A stretch of 64,000 nt of DNA from Desulfovibrio sp. (GCF_009712225.1 NZ_WASP01000008.1:1-64000); one strand, 5' to 3'; counted from the stretch's first letter, positions 43,657 through 53,757 are shown. The notes: generated by a model not told the origin, from the letters alone. Numbers and translations: made by a program.

Positions 43657-44105
43657 ACATACGCCAGCCTGCTCCACAAGGGCAGTATGGCCCGCAACAG
43701 CAAACAGAAATAACCGGCCGGTTCGTGCCTCAACGGGCACGGGCTGGCCGGTTTCACTTACCCTCAGCCGGGCACAGCACCAGTTTCCGGCACGTTATTC
43801 CCACCTATCTCCTTGGCTTCTGTTCTGCATTACGATATGGTAGAAGCGCTTATAGATTACGCGCTGGCTGCATACGCAAAACCACATACAGCAGTCCCCG
43901 ACCAACAAAATGCGCAGCGCCCGAGGCAGAGCACAAAACGCGATTTTTTAATCTCCGCAGGGCGTTACAATTGCCTTTGCAATAAATGCGTTAACACACC
44001 GTCGCCAACACGGTACCGTGCGCATTGCTTGCGGGCATTTTTTGTGATGGCAGCGCAACTTTACGCGGCCAGTGCAAAAGATGCTTTTACTCTTCAGGAT
44101 CTTTC
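43657..44105. other. Intergenic region between frdB and the diguanylate cyclase
   Basis: Of the 449 bases, 43712-43757 hold the frd terminator hairpin. The rest contains no supported gene. It includes a small inverted repeat ATTGC-CTTT-GCAAT (43970-43983) about 120 bases before the cyclase start. Confidence 0.4.
43712..43757 (+). terminator. Terminator hairpin after frdB
   Basis: Arms 43712-43729 and 43736-43753 pair over 18 positions with three mismatches around a 6-base loop. A short T-containing tail follows. It probably ends the fum-frd transcript. Confidence 0.65.
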
Positions 44106-46019
44106 ATGCACAAGAACTACGCTTTCAGAACGAATTTTTTCATCTGCCTGATTATCATCATTGGCTTTTCCGTCACCTCGGTGATCAGCTACCGCTCCAA
44201 CATGGATACGCTGAAGAAAGAGGCTGAAAGCGTAACCCGCCTTGCATCTGAAGGCATGATGTACCAGATTGACGCTATCTTCGCTCAATCCATACACATT
44301 TCGCAGACAATGGCGCACGACAGTTTTTTGATCAATTTCCTCTCGCAGGAAAAAGAAAACCTCAAAAATCCCTCCTACACGCAAAACATCAAAGAATATC
44401 TGTCTGCCTACAAAAAAAAGTACAATTATGACTCTGTCTTTCTTGTCTCCATGCAAACAGACAGATACTACAACTTTACTGGTGTGGACAGAATCGTTAA
44501 TCACTCTGCACCTGAAAATAAATGGGTGCGTGAATTTATTGCTGCCAACAACGAATTTTCACTCAATATCGACAACGACAAGGCCGATCACGACACTATT
44601 ACAGTTTTTGTAAACTGCGGTGTTCGCAATAAAAATAACGAAATAGTCGGAATTGTTGGTGTTGGCTTTAAGGTAAATACCGTACAGGCCATGCTTACCA
44701 AGTACGAGCAGCAGTTTGCGGTACAAACCTACCTGATGAATGAGCATGGCAAGGTGCAGATTTCTTCCGCCGGGCATGGGGCCACCTCCGATGCCTTTGC
44801 CCAGCAGACCTTTGCCGCCGTTAAAAACACGCTGAAGAAAAACAATTCCGACTGCTCGGATATCTGGTATTCCGCCAATGGGGCCAACGGCTATGCCGTT
44901 ACCCGCTATCTGCCTGCGCCCAACATGTATCTGGTTACAGACAAAAATACGTCTGAAATCATCAAGCAGATAAGAACAAAATACTACACTGGCGCTGTAA
45001 TCGTTTTATTTACCACACTCATTGTCATAATCATTGTAACAACAATCATACGCAGATACAAAAACAAGATTGTATCCATCACAATTTCAGAGGAACTGAA
45101 GTACCATACCATATTACAGAATGCCACTTCCCAGATATACGACAGCATTATTGAATTTGACATTACAAATGATATTGCCTGTGGCGAGGGAACAAAAAAG
45201 TTTTTGCAGCAGCTTGATCTCAAACCTGGCACTTCATATAGCGCAATGCTGCAGGCCATTGTATCCAAACATATTCATCCAGATCATGCTGCACTGTTCA
45301 TGGATACATTCAGCCCGGATGCCGTGCGCAGGGCTCTGGAAGAAAACCGCAACAAGCTGAGCTGCGACTTTCTGTACGCCACGGACAAGGGCAAATATGT
45401 ATGGCTTCGTGAAACCGGCTATGTGTTGCGCTGGGCAGAAAACGATTCAATCCACATAGTTATTTGCCGCCAGAATATTGATAAAGAAAAAAAGCTTGAG
45501 CTCAGCCTGCAGGAAATGGCGCAAAAAGACGGCCTGACCGGTCTCTACAACAAGATGACCACGCATGACCTGATTGAAAAACGTCTTGCCAGGCACGAAT
45601 GCGACCGCGGCCTTCTTGCCATGATCATGCTCGACATAGACAACTTCAAGGAACTCAACGATTCGTTGGGCCATGTGGCGGGCGACAGGATCATTCAGGA
45701 ATTTGCGCAGAGCATACGCGCGGGCTTTGCTGCAGATGACATTGTGGGCCGAGTTGGCGGTGATGAATTTGTGGTACTGACCCTGCAGCAGGACGAGGAA
45801 GCCCTGCGCAAGAAGGCCGATGATCTTTGCCGCACCATACACAGCGCTTCATTTGGCGGTGATGCCCACCATCTGGCCGCAAGTATTGGCGTCGTCATTT
45901 TCCCACGGCATGGCAAAACATTTGGCGATCTTTACGCCAGAGCAGATGCCGCCCTGTACCGTGCCAAGCAGAACGGCAAAAATACCTTTGTCATTTTTGA
46001 CAAAACCTTTGCTGCCTAG
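44106..46019 (+). CDS. Membrane sensor diguanylate cyclase (Cache-GGDEF)
   Basis: The 637-residue protein has a TM helix near residues 10-27 (FFICLIIIIGFSVTSVISY), a periplasmic sensor of about 270 residues with dCache-like features (YDSVFLVSMQTDRYYNFTG; VGVGFKVNTVQAML), a second TM near residues 295-320, a PAS-like segment, and a C-terminal GGDEF domain with DGLTGLYNK, LDIDNFKELND and GGDEF. The active GGDEF suggests cyclic-di-GMP synthesis. The inhibitory RxxD motif is absent before it (AADD). ATG 44106 follows AGGAT. The ligand is unknown. Confidence 0.9.
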   Translation: MHKNYAFRTNFFICLIIIIGFSVTSVISYRSNMDTLKKEAESVTRLASEGMMYQIDAIFAQSIHISQTMAHDSFLINFLSQEKENLKNPSYTQNIKEYLSAYKKKYNYDSVFLVSMQTDRYYNFTGVDRIVNHSAPENKWVREFIAANNEFSLNIDNDKADHDTITVFVNCGVRNKNNEIVGIVGVGFKVNTVQAMLTKYEQQFAVQTYLMNEHGKVQISSAGHGATSDAFAQQTFAAVKNTLKKNNSDCSDIWYSANGANGYAVTRYLPAPNMYLVTDKNTSEIIKQIRTKYYTGAVIVLFTTLIVIIIVTTIIRRYKNKIVSITISEELKYHTILQNATSQIYDSIIEFDITNDIACGEGTKKFLQQLDLKPGTSYSAMLQAIVSKHIHPDHAALFMDTFSPDAVRRALEENRNKLSCDFLYATDKGKYVWLRETGYVLRWAENDSIHIVICRQNIDKEKKLELSLQEMAQKDGLTGLYNKMTTHDLIEKRLARHECDRGLLAMIMLDIDNFKELNDSLGHVAGDRIIQEFAQSIRAGFAADDIVGRVGGDEFVVLTLQQDEEALRKKADDLCRTIHSASFGGDAHHLAASIGVVIFPRHGKTFGDLYARADAALYRAKQNGKNTFVIFDKTFAA

Positions 46020-46038
46020 CACCACCCGCATTAGATAA

Positions 46039-46063
46039 GTCAGCCGGGCCCCCCCCGGCTGAC
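46039..46063. terminator. Hairpin between convergent cyclase and LysR genes
   Basis: Perfect 10-bp stem GTCAGCCGGG / CCCGGCTGAC (46039-46048 with 46054-46063) around CCCCC, with no clear U-run on either side. Position between convergent stops supports a shared terminator. Confidence 0.55.
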
Positions 46064-46154
46064 CATCCCCGCGTCCACGACTGCTGGGGTACATGGCTGC
46101 TGGCGAACATAACTGTTGCATCCACGCCTGTCGCATACCGCTGCACGGGGGCAC

Positions 46155-47042
46155 TCAAGGCGCAGGCTGATCTGCGGATTTTAACTCGCAACGTTTGAGG
46201 CAGCGACAAACCGCCGCCACGTTGGCCGAGGCCATACCCTTGCGCCACACAAGCTCGGTAACGGCGTTGCACACCGGGTGTTCAAGAGCGTGTACCGAGA
46301 GCATGCCATTGGTACGGCACAGCTCCAGCACCGAGGCAGGCACAACCCCCACCCCCATGCCGGCAATCACGCCCCCCACAATGGCGTGGTACGATGCCAG
46401 CTCCACAATATGTTGCGGCTCCCAACCATAAGCCCGAAACCAGTTCACCAGCCTGTTTCTGTAGGCACAGCCGCCCTGAAAAGCGAGCACCGCCTTGCGG
46501 CCGATGTCGTCGGGCGTATGGATGGGCGCATGCCCGCTGGTGGCTATGAGCACCAGCCGTTCTTCAAACGCCGCCACCCGTTCAAGGCGATCATCGTGCG
46601 GCGCATCAACCACAAACACCGCGTCCAGCCTGTTTTCCAGCACATCCACATACAGCGAACTGCTGGTGCCTATTACAAGTTCCAGCTCCACACTGGGGTA
46701 TTCCGCGTGCAGGCGGGCCAGTATTTCGGGCAGCCGCGCGGCTGCCGCACTTTCAAGCGCGCCTATGCGCAACCTGCCGCCCGGCTCCATGCCCTTTACG
46801 CACAGCTCGGCCTCATCCATCAGCGAGCAGATTTTACGGGCATAGGTATAGAGCGTTTGCCCCCTGGCTGTGGGCAGCAGGCGCTTTTTTTCGCGCAAGA
46901 AGAGCTGCACGCCCAGATCTTCTTCCATCTGCATGATGCGCGCGGTAATGCCCGAGGGCACACGGTGCAAAATTTTGGCTGCATGGCTGATGCTGCCCGA
47001 ATCCATCACGGCCATGAATGTACGCAGGTCTGAGACTTCCAT
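46155..47042 (-). CDS. LysR-family transcriptional regulator
   Basis: The 295-residue protein has the LysR winged-helix start (LRTFMAVMDSGSISHAAKILHRVPSGITARI) and the substrate-binding domain (residues 90-290, LRIGALESAAAARLPEILARL). It is transcribed away from lrgA/lrgB, with a 172-base shared intergenic region, so it likely controls that pair, as CidR does in other bacteria. The ligand is unknown. Confidence 0.92.
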   Translation of the reverse strand: MEVSDLRTFMAVMDSGSISHAAKILHRVPSGITARIMQMEEDLGVQLFLREKKRLLPTARGQTLYTYARKICSLMDEAELCVKGMEPGGRLRIGALESAAAARLPEILARLHAEYPSVELELVIGTSSSLYVDVLENRLDAVFVVDAPHDDRLERVAAFEERLVLIATSGHAPIHTPDDIGRKAVLAFQGGCAYRNRLVNWFRAYGWEPQHIVELASYHAIVGGVIAGMGVGVVPASVLELCRTNGMLSVHALEHPVCNAVTELVWRKGMASANVAAVCRCLKRCELKSADQPAP

Positions 47043-47214
47043 TTATTCACCATTTGTGACTGATTTCTTCATTTTTATTCATTTGCCATGACATCTAGCA
47101 TCTCCTAACGTATGCCGCAAGCCACCCGCCACCGCGGTAGGAAAAACCCTCACTCAACAAATTTCTACCAGTGGTGGAGGGTGGCGGCTGACAACCCGAA
47201 CCTCAGGACATCCC

Positions 47215-47616
47215 ATGCGTACCACCTGGAAACTGCTTTGGCAGACAGCTGTTTTAACGGCCATATTTTTGAGCTGTGACCAGATTACCCGTCTCACGGG
47301 TATTCCCATTCCCGGCAATGTGCTGGGCATTGTAGTGCTGTTCTTTTTGCTACTCACGGGCATTATAAAGGAAAGCCACATCAGCCTGGCTGCGGAATTT
47401 TTGCTGCGCCACCTGGTATTCTTTTTTGTGCCCATCGCGGTGGGCCTGATGCAGTGGGGCGGCGTTTTTTATGACTACGGCTGGGTGCTGGCAGCGGCCA
47501 TTGTGGGTAGCACGGCCCTGCCGCTCGTGATCGTGGGCTTTATGGCAAGAGGCCTGCGCCGCTGCACCGACAAAAAGGAAGCTCTGGACAAGGAGGAAGC
47601 GCCATGCAGATCGTAA
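47215..47616 (+). CDS. CidA/LrgA-family holin-like membrane protein
   Basis: The 133-residue protein has four hydrophobic helices and the family segment LTGIPIPGNVLGIVVLFFLLLTG. Family members modulate murein hydrolase activity and export; some pairs transport small molecules such as pyruvate. It overlaps the lrgB-like gene by 13 bases and is divergent from a LysR regulator, so the three form a cid/lrg-type unit. Confidence 0.9.
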   Translation: MRTTWKLLWQTAVLTAIFLSCDQITRLTGIPIPGNVLGIVVLFFLLLTGIIKESHISLAAEFLLRHLVFFFVPIAVGLMQWGGVFYDYGWVLAAAIVGSTALPLVIVGFMARGLRRCTDKKEALDKEEAPCRS

Positions 47617-48308
47617 GCACATTTCTTTGCGTGGTGGGTACGGTGCTGGCCTATGCCCTGGTGCGCAGCCTGTACCTGCGCTACAAGCACCCGCTGATCA
47701 ACATCGTGGCGGGCAGCGCGGCAATCATTATTGCCGTGCTGCTGCTCTGCAACATACCCTACGCCACCTACGAGCCCGCGCGACAGGTCATGACCCTGCT
47801 TATTGGTCCGGCCACTGTGGCTCTTGCCCTGCCACTGTATCGCTACCGCCATCTGCTGCTGCGCACGGCTCTGCCCATACTTGCCAGTGTGTGCACCGGG
47901 GCCTTTGCAGCCATGGTTTCGGCTGGGGCGCTGGCCCGGTTGGGCGGTCTGCCGCAAGACGTGGTGATTTCCATCATACCCAAGGGCGTGTCCATACCCT
48001 TTGCAGTGGAGGTAGCCTCCATGTATGGCGGCATTCCTTCGCTCACGGCAGCCTTTGTGGTGGCCACAGGCACACTTGGTTCGCTCTTCGGTCTGTGGGG
48101 GCTCAACGTGATCCGCATCAGAGACCCCTTTGCGCGGGGCCTGACCATGGGAACCATCTCGCACGCGCAGGGAACAGCTGTGGCCCTGCAGGAAGGTGAG
48201 GAACAGGGGGCCATGGGCGGACTTGCCATGATTTTGGCGGGAATTTGTACTGCGATACTGGCCCCAGTGGCCGTGTGGATTGTGATGCGGCTGCCGCTAC
48301 TGCCGTAA
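47604..48308 (+). CDS. CidB/LrgB-family membrane protein
   Basis: The 234-residue protein has the LrgB features: about eight hydrophobic segments, LIGPATVALALPLY, IPKGVSIPFAVEVASMYGGIPSLTAAF and GTISHAQGTAVALQEGE. It acts with the CidA/LrgA-like partner, with which it is translationally coupled. Confidence 0.93.
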   Translation: MQIVSTFLCVVGTVLAYALVRSLYLRYKHPLINIVAGSAAIIIAVLLLCNIPYATYEPARQVMTLLIGPATVALALPLYRYRHLLLRTALPILASVCTGAFAAMVSAGALARLGGLPQDVVISIIPKGVSIPFAVEVASMYGGIPSLTAAFVVATGTLGSLFGLWGLNVIRIRDPFARGLTMGTISHAQGTAVALQEGEEQGAMGGLAMILAGICTAILAPVAVWIVMRLPLLP

Positions 48309-48323
48309 ACCAGCCTTGCCGCG

Positions 48324-48361
48324 GCGGTTGGGGGATGGCAGTTGCCGCCCCCAACCGCTTT
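48324..48361. terminator. Bidirectional terminator between lrgB-like and hybrid-kinase genes
   Basis: Perfect 11-bp stem GCGGTTGGGGG / CCCCCAACCGC (48324-48334 with 48348-48358) followed by TTTAAAT. The converging gene stops 18 bases away. Confidence 0.8.
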
Positions 48362-48375
48362 AAATCTGCACCACA

Positions 48376-51300
48376 CTAGCTCTGCTGATTCTGCGTACTC
48401 GCGCGGAACTTGCCCAGCTTTTCCTCGCGCCATTCCAGCCACTGGGTAGCCACTTCAATAAGCCGGTATGGATCAATGGGCTTTGCCAGATGGTCGTTCA
48501 TACCAGCTGCAAGACTTTTTTCCCTGTCACCCACCATACTGTCTGCAGTAAGGGCAATAATGGGCGTGCGGTCATAGCGGCTATTTTCCCGCAGCCGGCC
48601 GGCGGCCTCAATGCCATCCATTTCGGGCATATGAATGTCCATGAATATCATTGCATATTCCGCCTGCTCGGCCATGCTTAAAGCGGCAAGGCCAGAATCC
48701 ACTATATCCACGACAAAGCCCGATGATTCCAGCAGTTCCTTGGCCACAAGCTGGTTCACCTCGTTGTCTTCGGCCAACAGTGCCCTGCTGCCTTTGAAGC
48801 GTGAAGGAATGCGCAGATCCTGCGGCAGGCCAGAGGGGTCATCATCCACAGCCCGTTGCCCAAACACATCCAGAATGGCGTTATGCAGCAGCGAGGGGCT
48901 CACAGGTTTGATAAGAAAATGGCTGATACCTTCGGCCTGAGCTTCTTCCATGATTTCTTCACGCCCGTAGGCCGTAACCATAATCACGGTAGGAATGTAC
49001 GGCAGTTCGCGGCAGCCCCGCAGCAGGCGCACCACCTGAATGCCGTTGTTGCCCGGCATTTTCCAGTCCATCAAAACCAGATCGTAGGGATCGCCGCTCT
49101 CTGCCGCGCGCACCAGTTCCTCGAGGGCTGCATCGCCGCAGTCGGCCATGCCCGCGCGCAGATTCATGTCTTCCAGTTCCTGGCGCAGAATCTCGCGACT
49201 TGAGAAGGAATCGTCCACCACCAGCACTCGGCGATCTTGCAGGTTCTTGAGCGGCAGAGAAGTCCTGCGCACCTGATCTTCCTGCATGTCCAGATTGACC
49301 GTGAAGGTAAACGTGCTGCCCTTGCCAATTTCGCTTTCGGCACTGATTTCGCCGCCCATGAGCTCCACAATACGCTTGCTGATGGAGAGCCCAAGCCCGG
49401 TTCCGCCAAAGCGGCGGGTAGTGGAAGAATCCCCCTGGGTAAATTCCAGGAACAGCTTGTCGAGCTGTTCCTGCCCCATGCCGATACCCGTATCGGTAAC
49501 GGTAAAACGCAGGCAGGCACTCTGTTCTTTCTGCTCTTCCATGGCAACGCGCACCACAACCTCACCCATGGGTGTAAACTTGATGGCATTGCCCACAAGG
49601 TTGGTCAAAACCTGCCCGAGACGCAGAGGGTCTCCAATGAAGAACAGGGGAACATCTCTGTCGATGCGCAGCAGGAGCTCGATATTTCTGCCCCCGGGCT
49701 TGGTGGTATCAAGGCTGGACAGACCCAGAAGCACTTCTTCCAGATTGAAGTCCAGATATTCCATGTCCATGCGACCAGCTTCGATCTTTGAAAAATCGAG
49801 GATGTCGTCAATGATCCGCAACAGAGATTTTGCAGAACTATCGATATTTTTCAGATAGTTGCGCTGTGTAGCGGTTAGCTTTGTGCGCAGGGTAAGATGG
49901 GTCAGGCCCACTACGGCGTTCATGGGCGTGCGTATTTCGTGGCTCATGTTGGCCAGGAATTCACTCTTGGCCTTACTGGCCTGCTCCGCGGCCTTCTGGC
50001 TTTCAACCAGATCGGTAATATCACGACAATCTTCAATAATACCAAGTAATTCACCATCTGGCGAAAGAAATGGCGTTGCCACCATGTCGCAGTAGACCAC
50101 ACTGCCATCTTTTCTCAGGCGTTTCTGCCTGCTGGTAGCTCGTGCCGCACCGTCAAGAATGCGCTTGCCCACGCAATCCGCATCGCACATGTCACTGCGG
50201 GCATGCTCGCCGCACCAGTGTCCTATCATCTCTTCGCGCGTGTACCCAAAACTGCTTTCAAAGGTTTTGTTGACTTCTTTGACCACAAGGTTGCAGTCAA
50301 TAACCCGCATGGCACTGCCTGCGGCGTTGAATATCTGGTACATTTCCATCTGGACGCGTCTTAAGGCCTGCTCTGCCACCCGGCGCTCGGTGATATCCGT
50401 ACCCATGTACACAAGTCCGCTCACGGAGCCGTCCGGATTAAAGAGCGGAGCCCGCACTACTTCCAGGGTGTGCTTTTCGCCAGCAGCATCATTGCGGACT
50501 TCTTCCGTTCGCTGCACCTGACCGGTGCTGAGCACCAGCCTGTCCTGCTGAATACCGGATTCTGCCTGTTCTGGCGGGAAAAAATCGGATATGCTCTTGC
50601 CAACAACGTCCTCTTCCCGGTTGCCCGTGAACGTTTCAAAATACTTGTTGGCCATGATGTAGCGGGCGTCTGCATCTTTGAGCATCATGAGGCTCGGCAG
50701 GTTATCTACAATGCTGCGCAGTTGCTGCTTGCGTTGCCACAGGGCATAAGCGTTGGCCCTTGCTTCCTCAAGCGCCTTCTGGCGCGCTTCTGATTCGCGC
50801 GCCAGTTTGCGGTTCCATATCAGGATGACACTTATCAGGCTGCCCAAAAAAAACGCAACGACACTGGCAATCTGGGCAACAAACGCCCAATCCGTGGAAC
50901 GCTCGATGCGCAGGTTTGCCCACCTGTTGGAAACGGCGGTTATCTGGTCCTGAGGGACGTTATCAAGCCCCTTGTTCAGGATATCCACAAGAATGGGCCA
51001 GTCAGAACGCACTGCGATGCGCATGGGGTACTGCAGTTGCGGCAGTAGCCCTACCCGCAGATCCCGCAGGTTCTTGTTGACCACCAGATATTCCACCGAG
51101 AGGGCGAGCCCGACCAGGGCGTCCAGCTGCCCGTTCTGTACAGCGGCAAGCCCGACATCCTGATTGGGAACAGTGACAATCTTTGAATGTGGCAGCTGCG
51201 CGCGCAGATAATCGGCAAGGCCCGCATGGTCGTGCACACCAACGCTTTTGCCAGCAAGATCGCCCGATGTAGTTACCATACGCTCGCTATCAAGCGTGAC

Positions 51301-52416
51301 CACCGCTAGCGGCAGCTGCATGACAGGGTTGGTAAACAGCCAGGGGCCGTCTGCAGCTGGCGTACCCTCAAGAAATGGCTCGACATCGGCCTGATGGGCA
51401 CTGGAGGTATCGTTAAGCACTGAGGCTGCAACCGGTTGCATGGAAATATTCAGATACCTCCCCGCCAGCTGCAATATATTCAGCCCAAGACCATTTAATG
51501 CCCCTTCGCTGTCAACAAATTCAATTGGATGCCAGTCATCTTCAATGGCCACCCGCACGCTTGGGTGGTTTGCGATCCAGCTGCGTTCGGTGGGGGTGAG
51601 CACCAGAGGACGGGACACATTGCCCCACACCCTGTGGGCGGGATTTCTGATCCAGCGTTCTTCAAGGGCCATCATTTCGGCACGGCTGATGCGACTGAGC
51701 CCTTCGTCCAGGAGCTGGGCCAGATCGTCACGGTTGCGCAATACCGCGGGGTGCAGGTTGCGCACAAAAAGCGGCATCGCCTGAGGCATAAAAAAGCTGT
51801 TGAGGCCCATTTTGTCTATCACGCCATAGGCGGAGGGGAAGTTACTCGCAAGCCCCACCGCCTCACCGCGTACAACGGACAAAAACAGTTCACTGCCGTT
51901 TTTTACAACCAGCAGGCGCACATTGGGAAAGTGCTCGCGCATGTATTCTTCCTGCAGCGAGCCCTCGAGCACGGAAACAACAGAATCGCCCAGCTGGCTT
52001 GGATCGATAATTTTTTTGCCTGCAGCCACTGCGAGCAGCACCCCGCCCATGCCGGGCGAAACCGCAGGCCCGAACTTGGCCCAGCGAGCCCGCTCTGGCG
52101 TAATATACATGCTGAAATGGATATCGGCCTTGCCAGCGCGCAGAATATCCAGCGATTCCTGCCAGTCGGCCATTACAAATTTAACCGGGCGTCCAACCTT
52201 TTCGCCCCACAGCCGCCACATGTCTACCATGAACCCTACGGGTTCTCCCGCTTTTGAGGTAAAAGAGAGCGGCTCGTTGTCTTTCATGCAGACAATTGTA
52301 ATGGAATTTGCCGAATCGACAGGTAAAACAGCACCAGGGGCGCAAACCCCCTGCCGCACGAAAGCGAGGGTCAGACCAAGCAGACAGCAGGACATGATGC
52401 GGAGTAATCTGAGCAT
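48376..52416 (-). CDS. BvgS-like hybrid sensor histidine kinase
   Basis: This 1346-residue inner-membrane kinase has a signal sequence, two tandem periplasmic solute-binding-like domains (residues about 37-260 and 275-505), a TM helix (about 512-535), two PAS domains (about 567-685 and 690-810), HisKA with the phospho-His in MSHEIRTPMN (about 825), HATPase (NLVGNAIKF, DTGIGM, GGTGLGLSIS) and two receivers (Asp in LVLMDWKMPG about 1112 and MIFMDIHMPEMDG about 1259). No Hpt domain is attached. It presumably senses a periplasmic ligand and passes phosphate to a partner not in the window. Confidence 0.93.
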   Translation of the reverse strand: MLRLLRIMSCCLLGLTLAFVRQGVCAPGAVLPVDSANSITIVCMKDNEPLSFTSKAGEPVGFMVDMWRLWGEKVGRPVKFVMADWQESLDILRAGKADIHFSMYITPERARWAKFGPAVSPGMGGVLLAVAAGKKIIDPSQLGDSVVSVLEGSLQEEYMREHFPNVRLLVVKNGSELFLSVVRGEAVGLASNFPSAYGVIDKMGLNSFFMPQAMPLFVRNLHPAVLRNRDDLAQLLDEGLSRISRAEMMALEERWIRNPAHRVWGNVSRPLVLTPTERSWIANHPSVRVAIEDDWHPIEFVDSEGALNGLGLNILQLAGRYLNISMQPVAASVLNDTSSAHQADVEPFLEGTPAADGPWLFTNPVMQLPLAVVTLDSERMVTTSGDLAGKSVGVHDHAGLADYLRAQLPHSKIVTVPNQDVGLAAVQNGQLDALVGLALSVEYLVVNKNLRDLRVGLLPQLQYPMRIAVRSDWPILVDILNKGLDNVPQDQITAVSNRWANLRIERSTDWAFVAQIASVVAFFLGSLISVILIWNRKLARESEARQKALEEARANAYALWQRKQQLRSIVDNLPSLMMLKDADARYIMANKYFETFTGNREEDVVGKSISDFFPPEQAESGIQQDRLVLSTGQVQRTEEVRNDAAGEKHTLEVVRAPLFNPDGSVSGLVYMGTDITERRVAEQALRRVQMEMYQIFNAAGSAMRVIDCNLVVKEVNKTFESSFGYTREEMIGHWCGEHARSDMCDADCVGKRILDGAARATSRQKRLRKDGSVVYCDMVATPFLSPDGELLGIIEDCRDITDLVESQKAAEQASKAKSEFLANMSHEIRTPMNAVVGLTHLTLRTKLTATQRNYLKNIDSSAKSLLRIIDDILDFSKIEAGRMDMEYLDFNLEEVLLGLSSLDTTKPGGRNIELLLRIDRDVPLFFIGDPLRLGQVLTNLVGNAIKFTPMGEVVVRVAMEEQKEQSACLRFTVTDTGIGMGQEQLDKLFLEFTQGDSSTTRRFGGTGLGLSISKRIVELMGGEISAESEIGKGSTFTFTVNLDMQEDQVRRTSLPLKNLQDRRVLVVDDSFSSREILRQELEDMNLRAGMADCGDAALEELVRAAESGDPYDLVLMDWKMPGNNGIQVVRLLRGCRELPYIPTVIMVTAYGREEIMEEAQAEGISHFLIKPVSPSLLHNAILDVFGQRAVDDDPSGLPQDLRIPSRFKGSRALLAEDNEVNQLVAKELLESSGFVVDIVDSGLAALSMAEQAEYAMIFMDIHMPEMDGIEAAGRLRENSRYDRTPIIALTADSMVGDREKSLAAGMNDHLAKPIDPYRLIEVATQWLEWREEKLGKFRASTQNQQS

Positions 52417-52684
52417 GGAAGCCTCGTGCGGTCTTTTATAGAAATGATACCTAATTTATTATAGCAGCAAAGCCATTATTGCAATCATACAACTCCATAC
52501 AATCAGCACAGACATAATGCCCGATGCGCCCGAGACCTCATCCAAATCGCTCGGGCCCGACATGAACGCCGCGGGTACTTTGACGCGGGCGGGTCTGTGA
52601 GGATATGCTGGCTAATGGCTACGGATAATAACCAGTTTTGCCACTGCTCCACGCGGGGCGCATACACTGCATGGTGAGGTTTAT

Positions 52685-53668
52685 ATGTACATCGTTACCG
52701 GAGGCGCGGGCTTTATTGGAAGCGCCATGCTCTGGCGCCTGAACCGTGCGGGTATTACTGACATCATGGTTGTCGACAACCTTGGCTCTTCAGAAAAATG
52801 GAAGAACCTCGTCAACCGGCGCTATACACGTTATGTGCACCGCGACCAGTTCATGAACATGCTGCGCGCAAACGCACTGGGCGGTCCGGTCGAGGCAGTA
52901 CTGCACTTCGGGGCATGCTCTGCCACCACGCAAACAGACGCAGATTTTCTGATGGCGAACAACACGGCATTTACCGTTGAGCTGTGCCGCTTTGCCCTCG
53001 AACACGAGGCCCGGTTTATCAATGCCAGTTCTGCCTCCACCTACGGCAATGGCTCGCAGGGATTTTCAGACAGCCCCGAAAAAACACATCTGCTCAAGCC
53101 GCTGAACATGTACGGCTATTCCAAGCACCTGTTTGACCTGTGGATTCTGGACAACAAGTTGCAAAACAGCGTGGCCAGCCTCAAGTTTTTTAATGTCTAC
53201 GGGCCGAATGAATACCACAAGGGTGATATGCGTAGCGTTGTCTGCAAGGCTTATGAAGAAATTACTGCCACAGGAAAGCTGCGACTATTCAAGTCTTGCA
53301 GCCCCGATTTTGCTGATGGCGAGCAGATGCGTGATTTTGTCTATGTAAAAGACTGCGTGGAACTTATTTTCTGGATGCTTGAGAACCCGCACATCAACGG
53401 TATCCTTAATGTGGGCACAGGCAAGGCGCAAACCTGGAACAACCTGGCACGCGCACTTTTTACAGCCATGGGCAAAACGCCGCACATCGACTACGTGGAC
53501 ATGCCGGAAAAATTAAAGGGAAAATACCAGAATTTCACTCAGGCTGATATGAGCTGGATGCAGGAAAAGCATTGTCCCTGGGCCTTCACCACCCTGGAGC
53601 AGGGAATTGCCGACTATGTGAACAATTATCTGAGTCAGGAAGATCCTCACTTAGAGATGCTCGCCTGA
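52685..53668 (+). CDS. hldD: ADP-L-glycero-D-manno-heptose 6-epimerase HldD
   Basis: HldD epimerises ADP-D-glycero-manno-heptose to the L form used in the LPS inner core. The 327-residue SDR protein has TGGAGFIGSAM, the family signature LHFGACSATTQTD, the catalytic Tyr-x3-Lys in YGYSKH and FNVYGPNEYHKG. GTGAGG precedes ATG 52685; a weak TTGCCA-N17-CATACA promoter lies at 52638-52666. It supports a heptose-containing LPS core. Confidence 0.93.
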   Translation: MYIVTGGAGFIGSAMLWRLNRAGITDIMVVDNLGSSEKWKNLVNRRYTRYVHRDQFMNMLRANALGGPVEAVLHFGACSATTQTDADFLMANNTAFTVELCRFALEHEARFINASSASTYGNGSQGFSDSPEKTHLLKPLNMYGYSKHLFDLWILDNKLQNSVASLKFFNVYGPNEYHKGDMRSVVCKAYEEITATGKLRLFKSCSPDFADGEQMRDFVYVKDCVELIFWMLENPHINGILNVGTGKAQTWNNLARALFTAMGKTPHIDYVDMPEKLKGKYQNFTQADMSWMQEKHCPWAFTTLEQGIADYVNNYLSQEDPHLEMLA

Positions 53669-53722
53669 GAGAAGCAAGACAAGACGGCTGGCTGCGGCAG
53701 GAATAAACCGCGTGGAATGAGA

Positions 53723-53750
53723 GCTGGCGGGCATGGTTTTGCCCACCAGC
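53723..53750. terminator. Hairpin between convergent hldD and rfbC
   Basis: A 10-bp stem with one mismatch (53723-53732 with 53741-53750). On the plus strand it is followed by AAAAATATT, so the U-run precedes it on the minus strand; a terminator function is uncertain. Confidence 0.35.
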
Positions 53751-53757
53751 AAAAATA

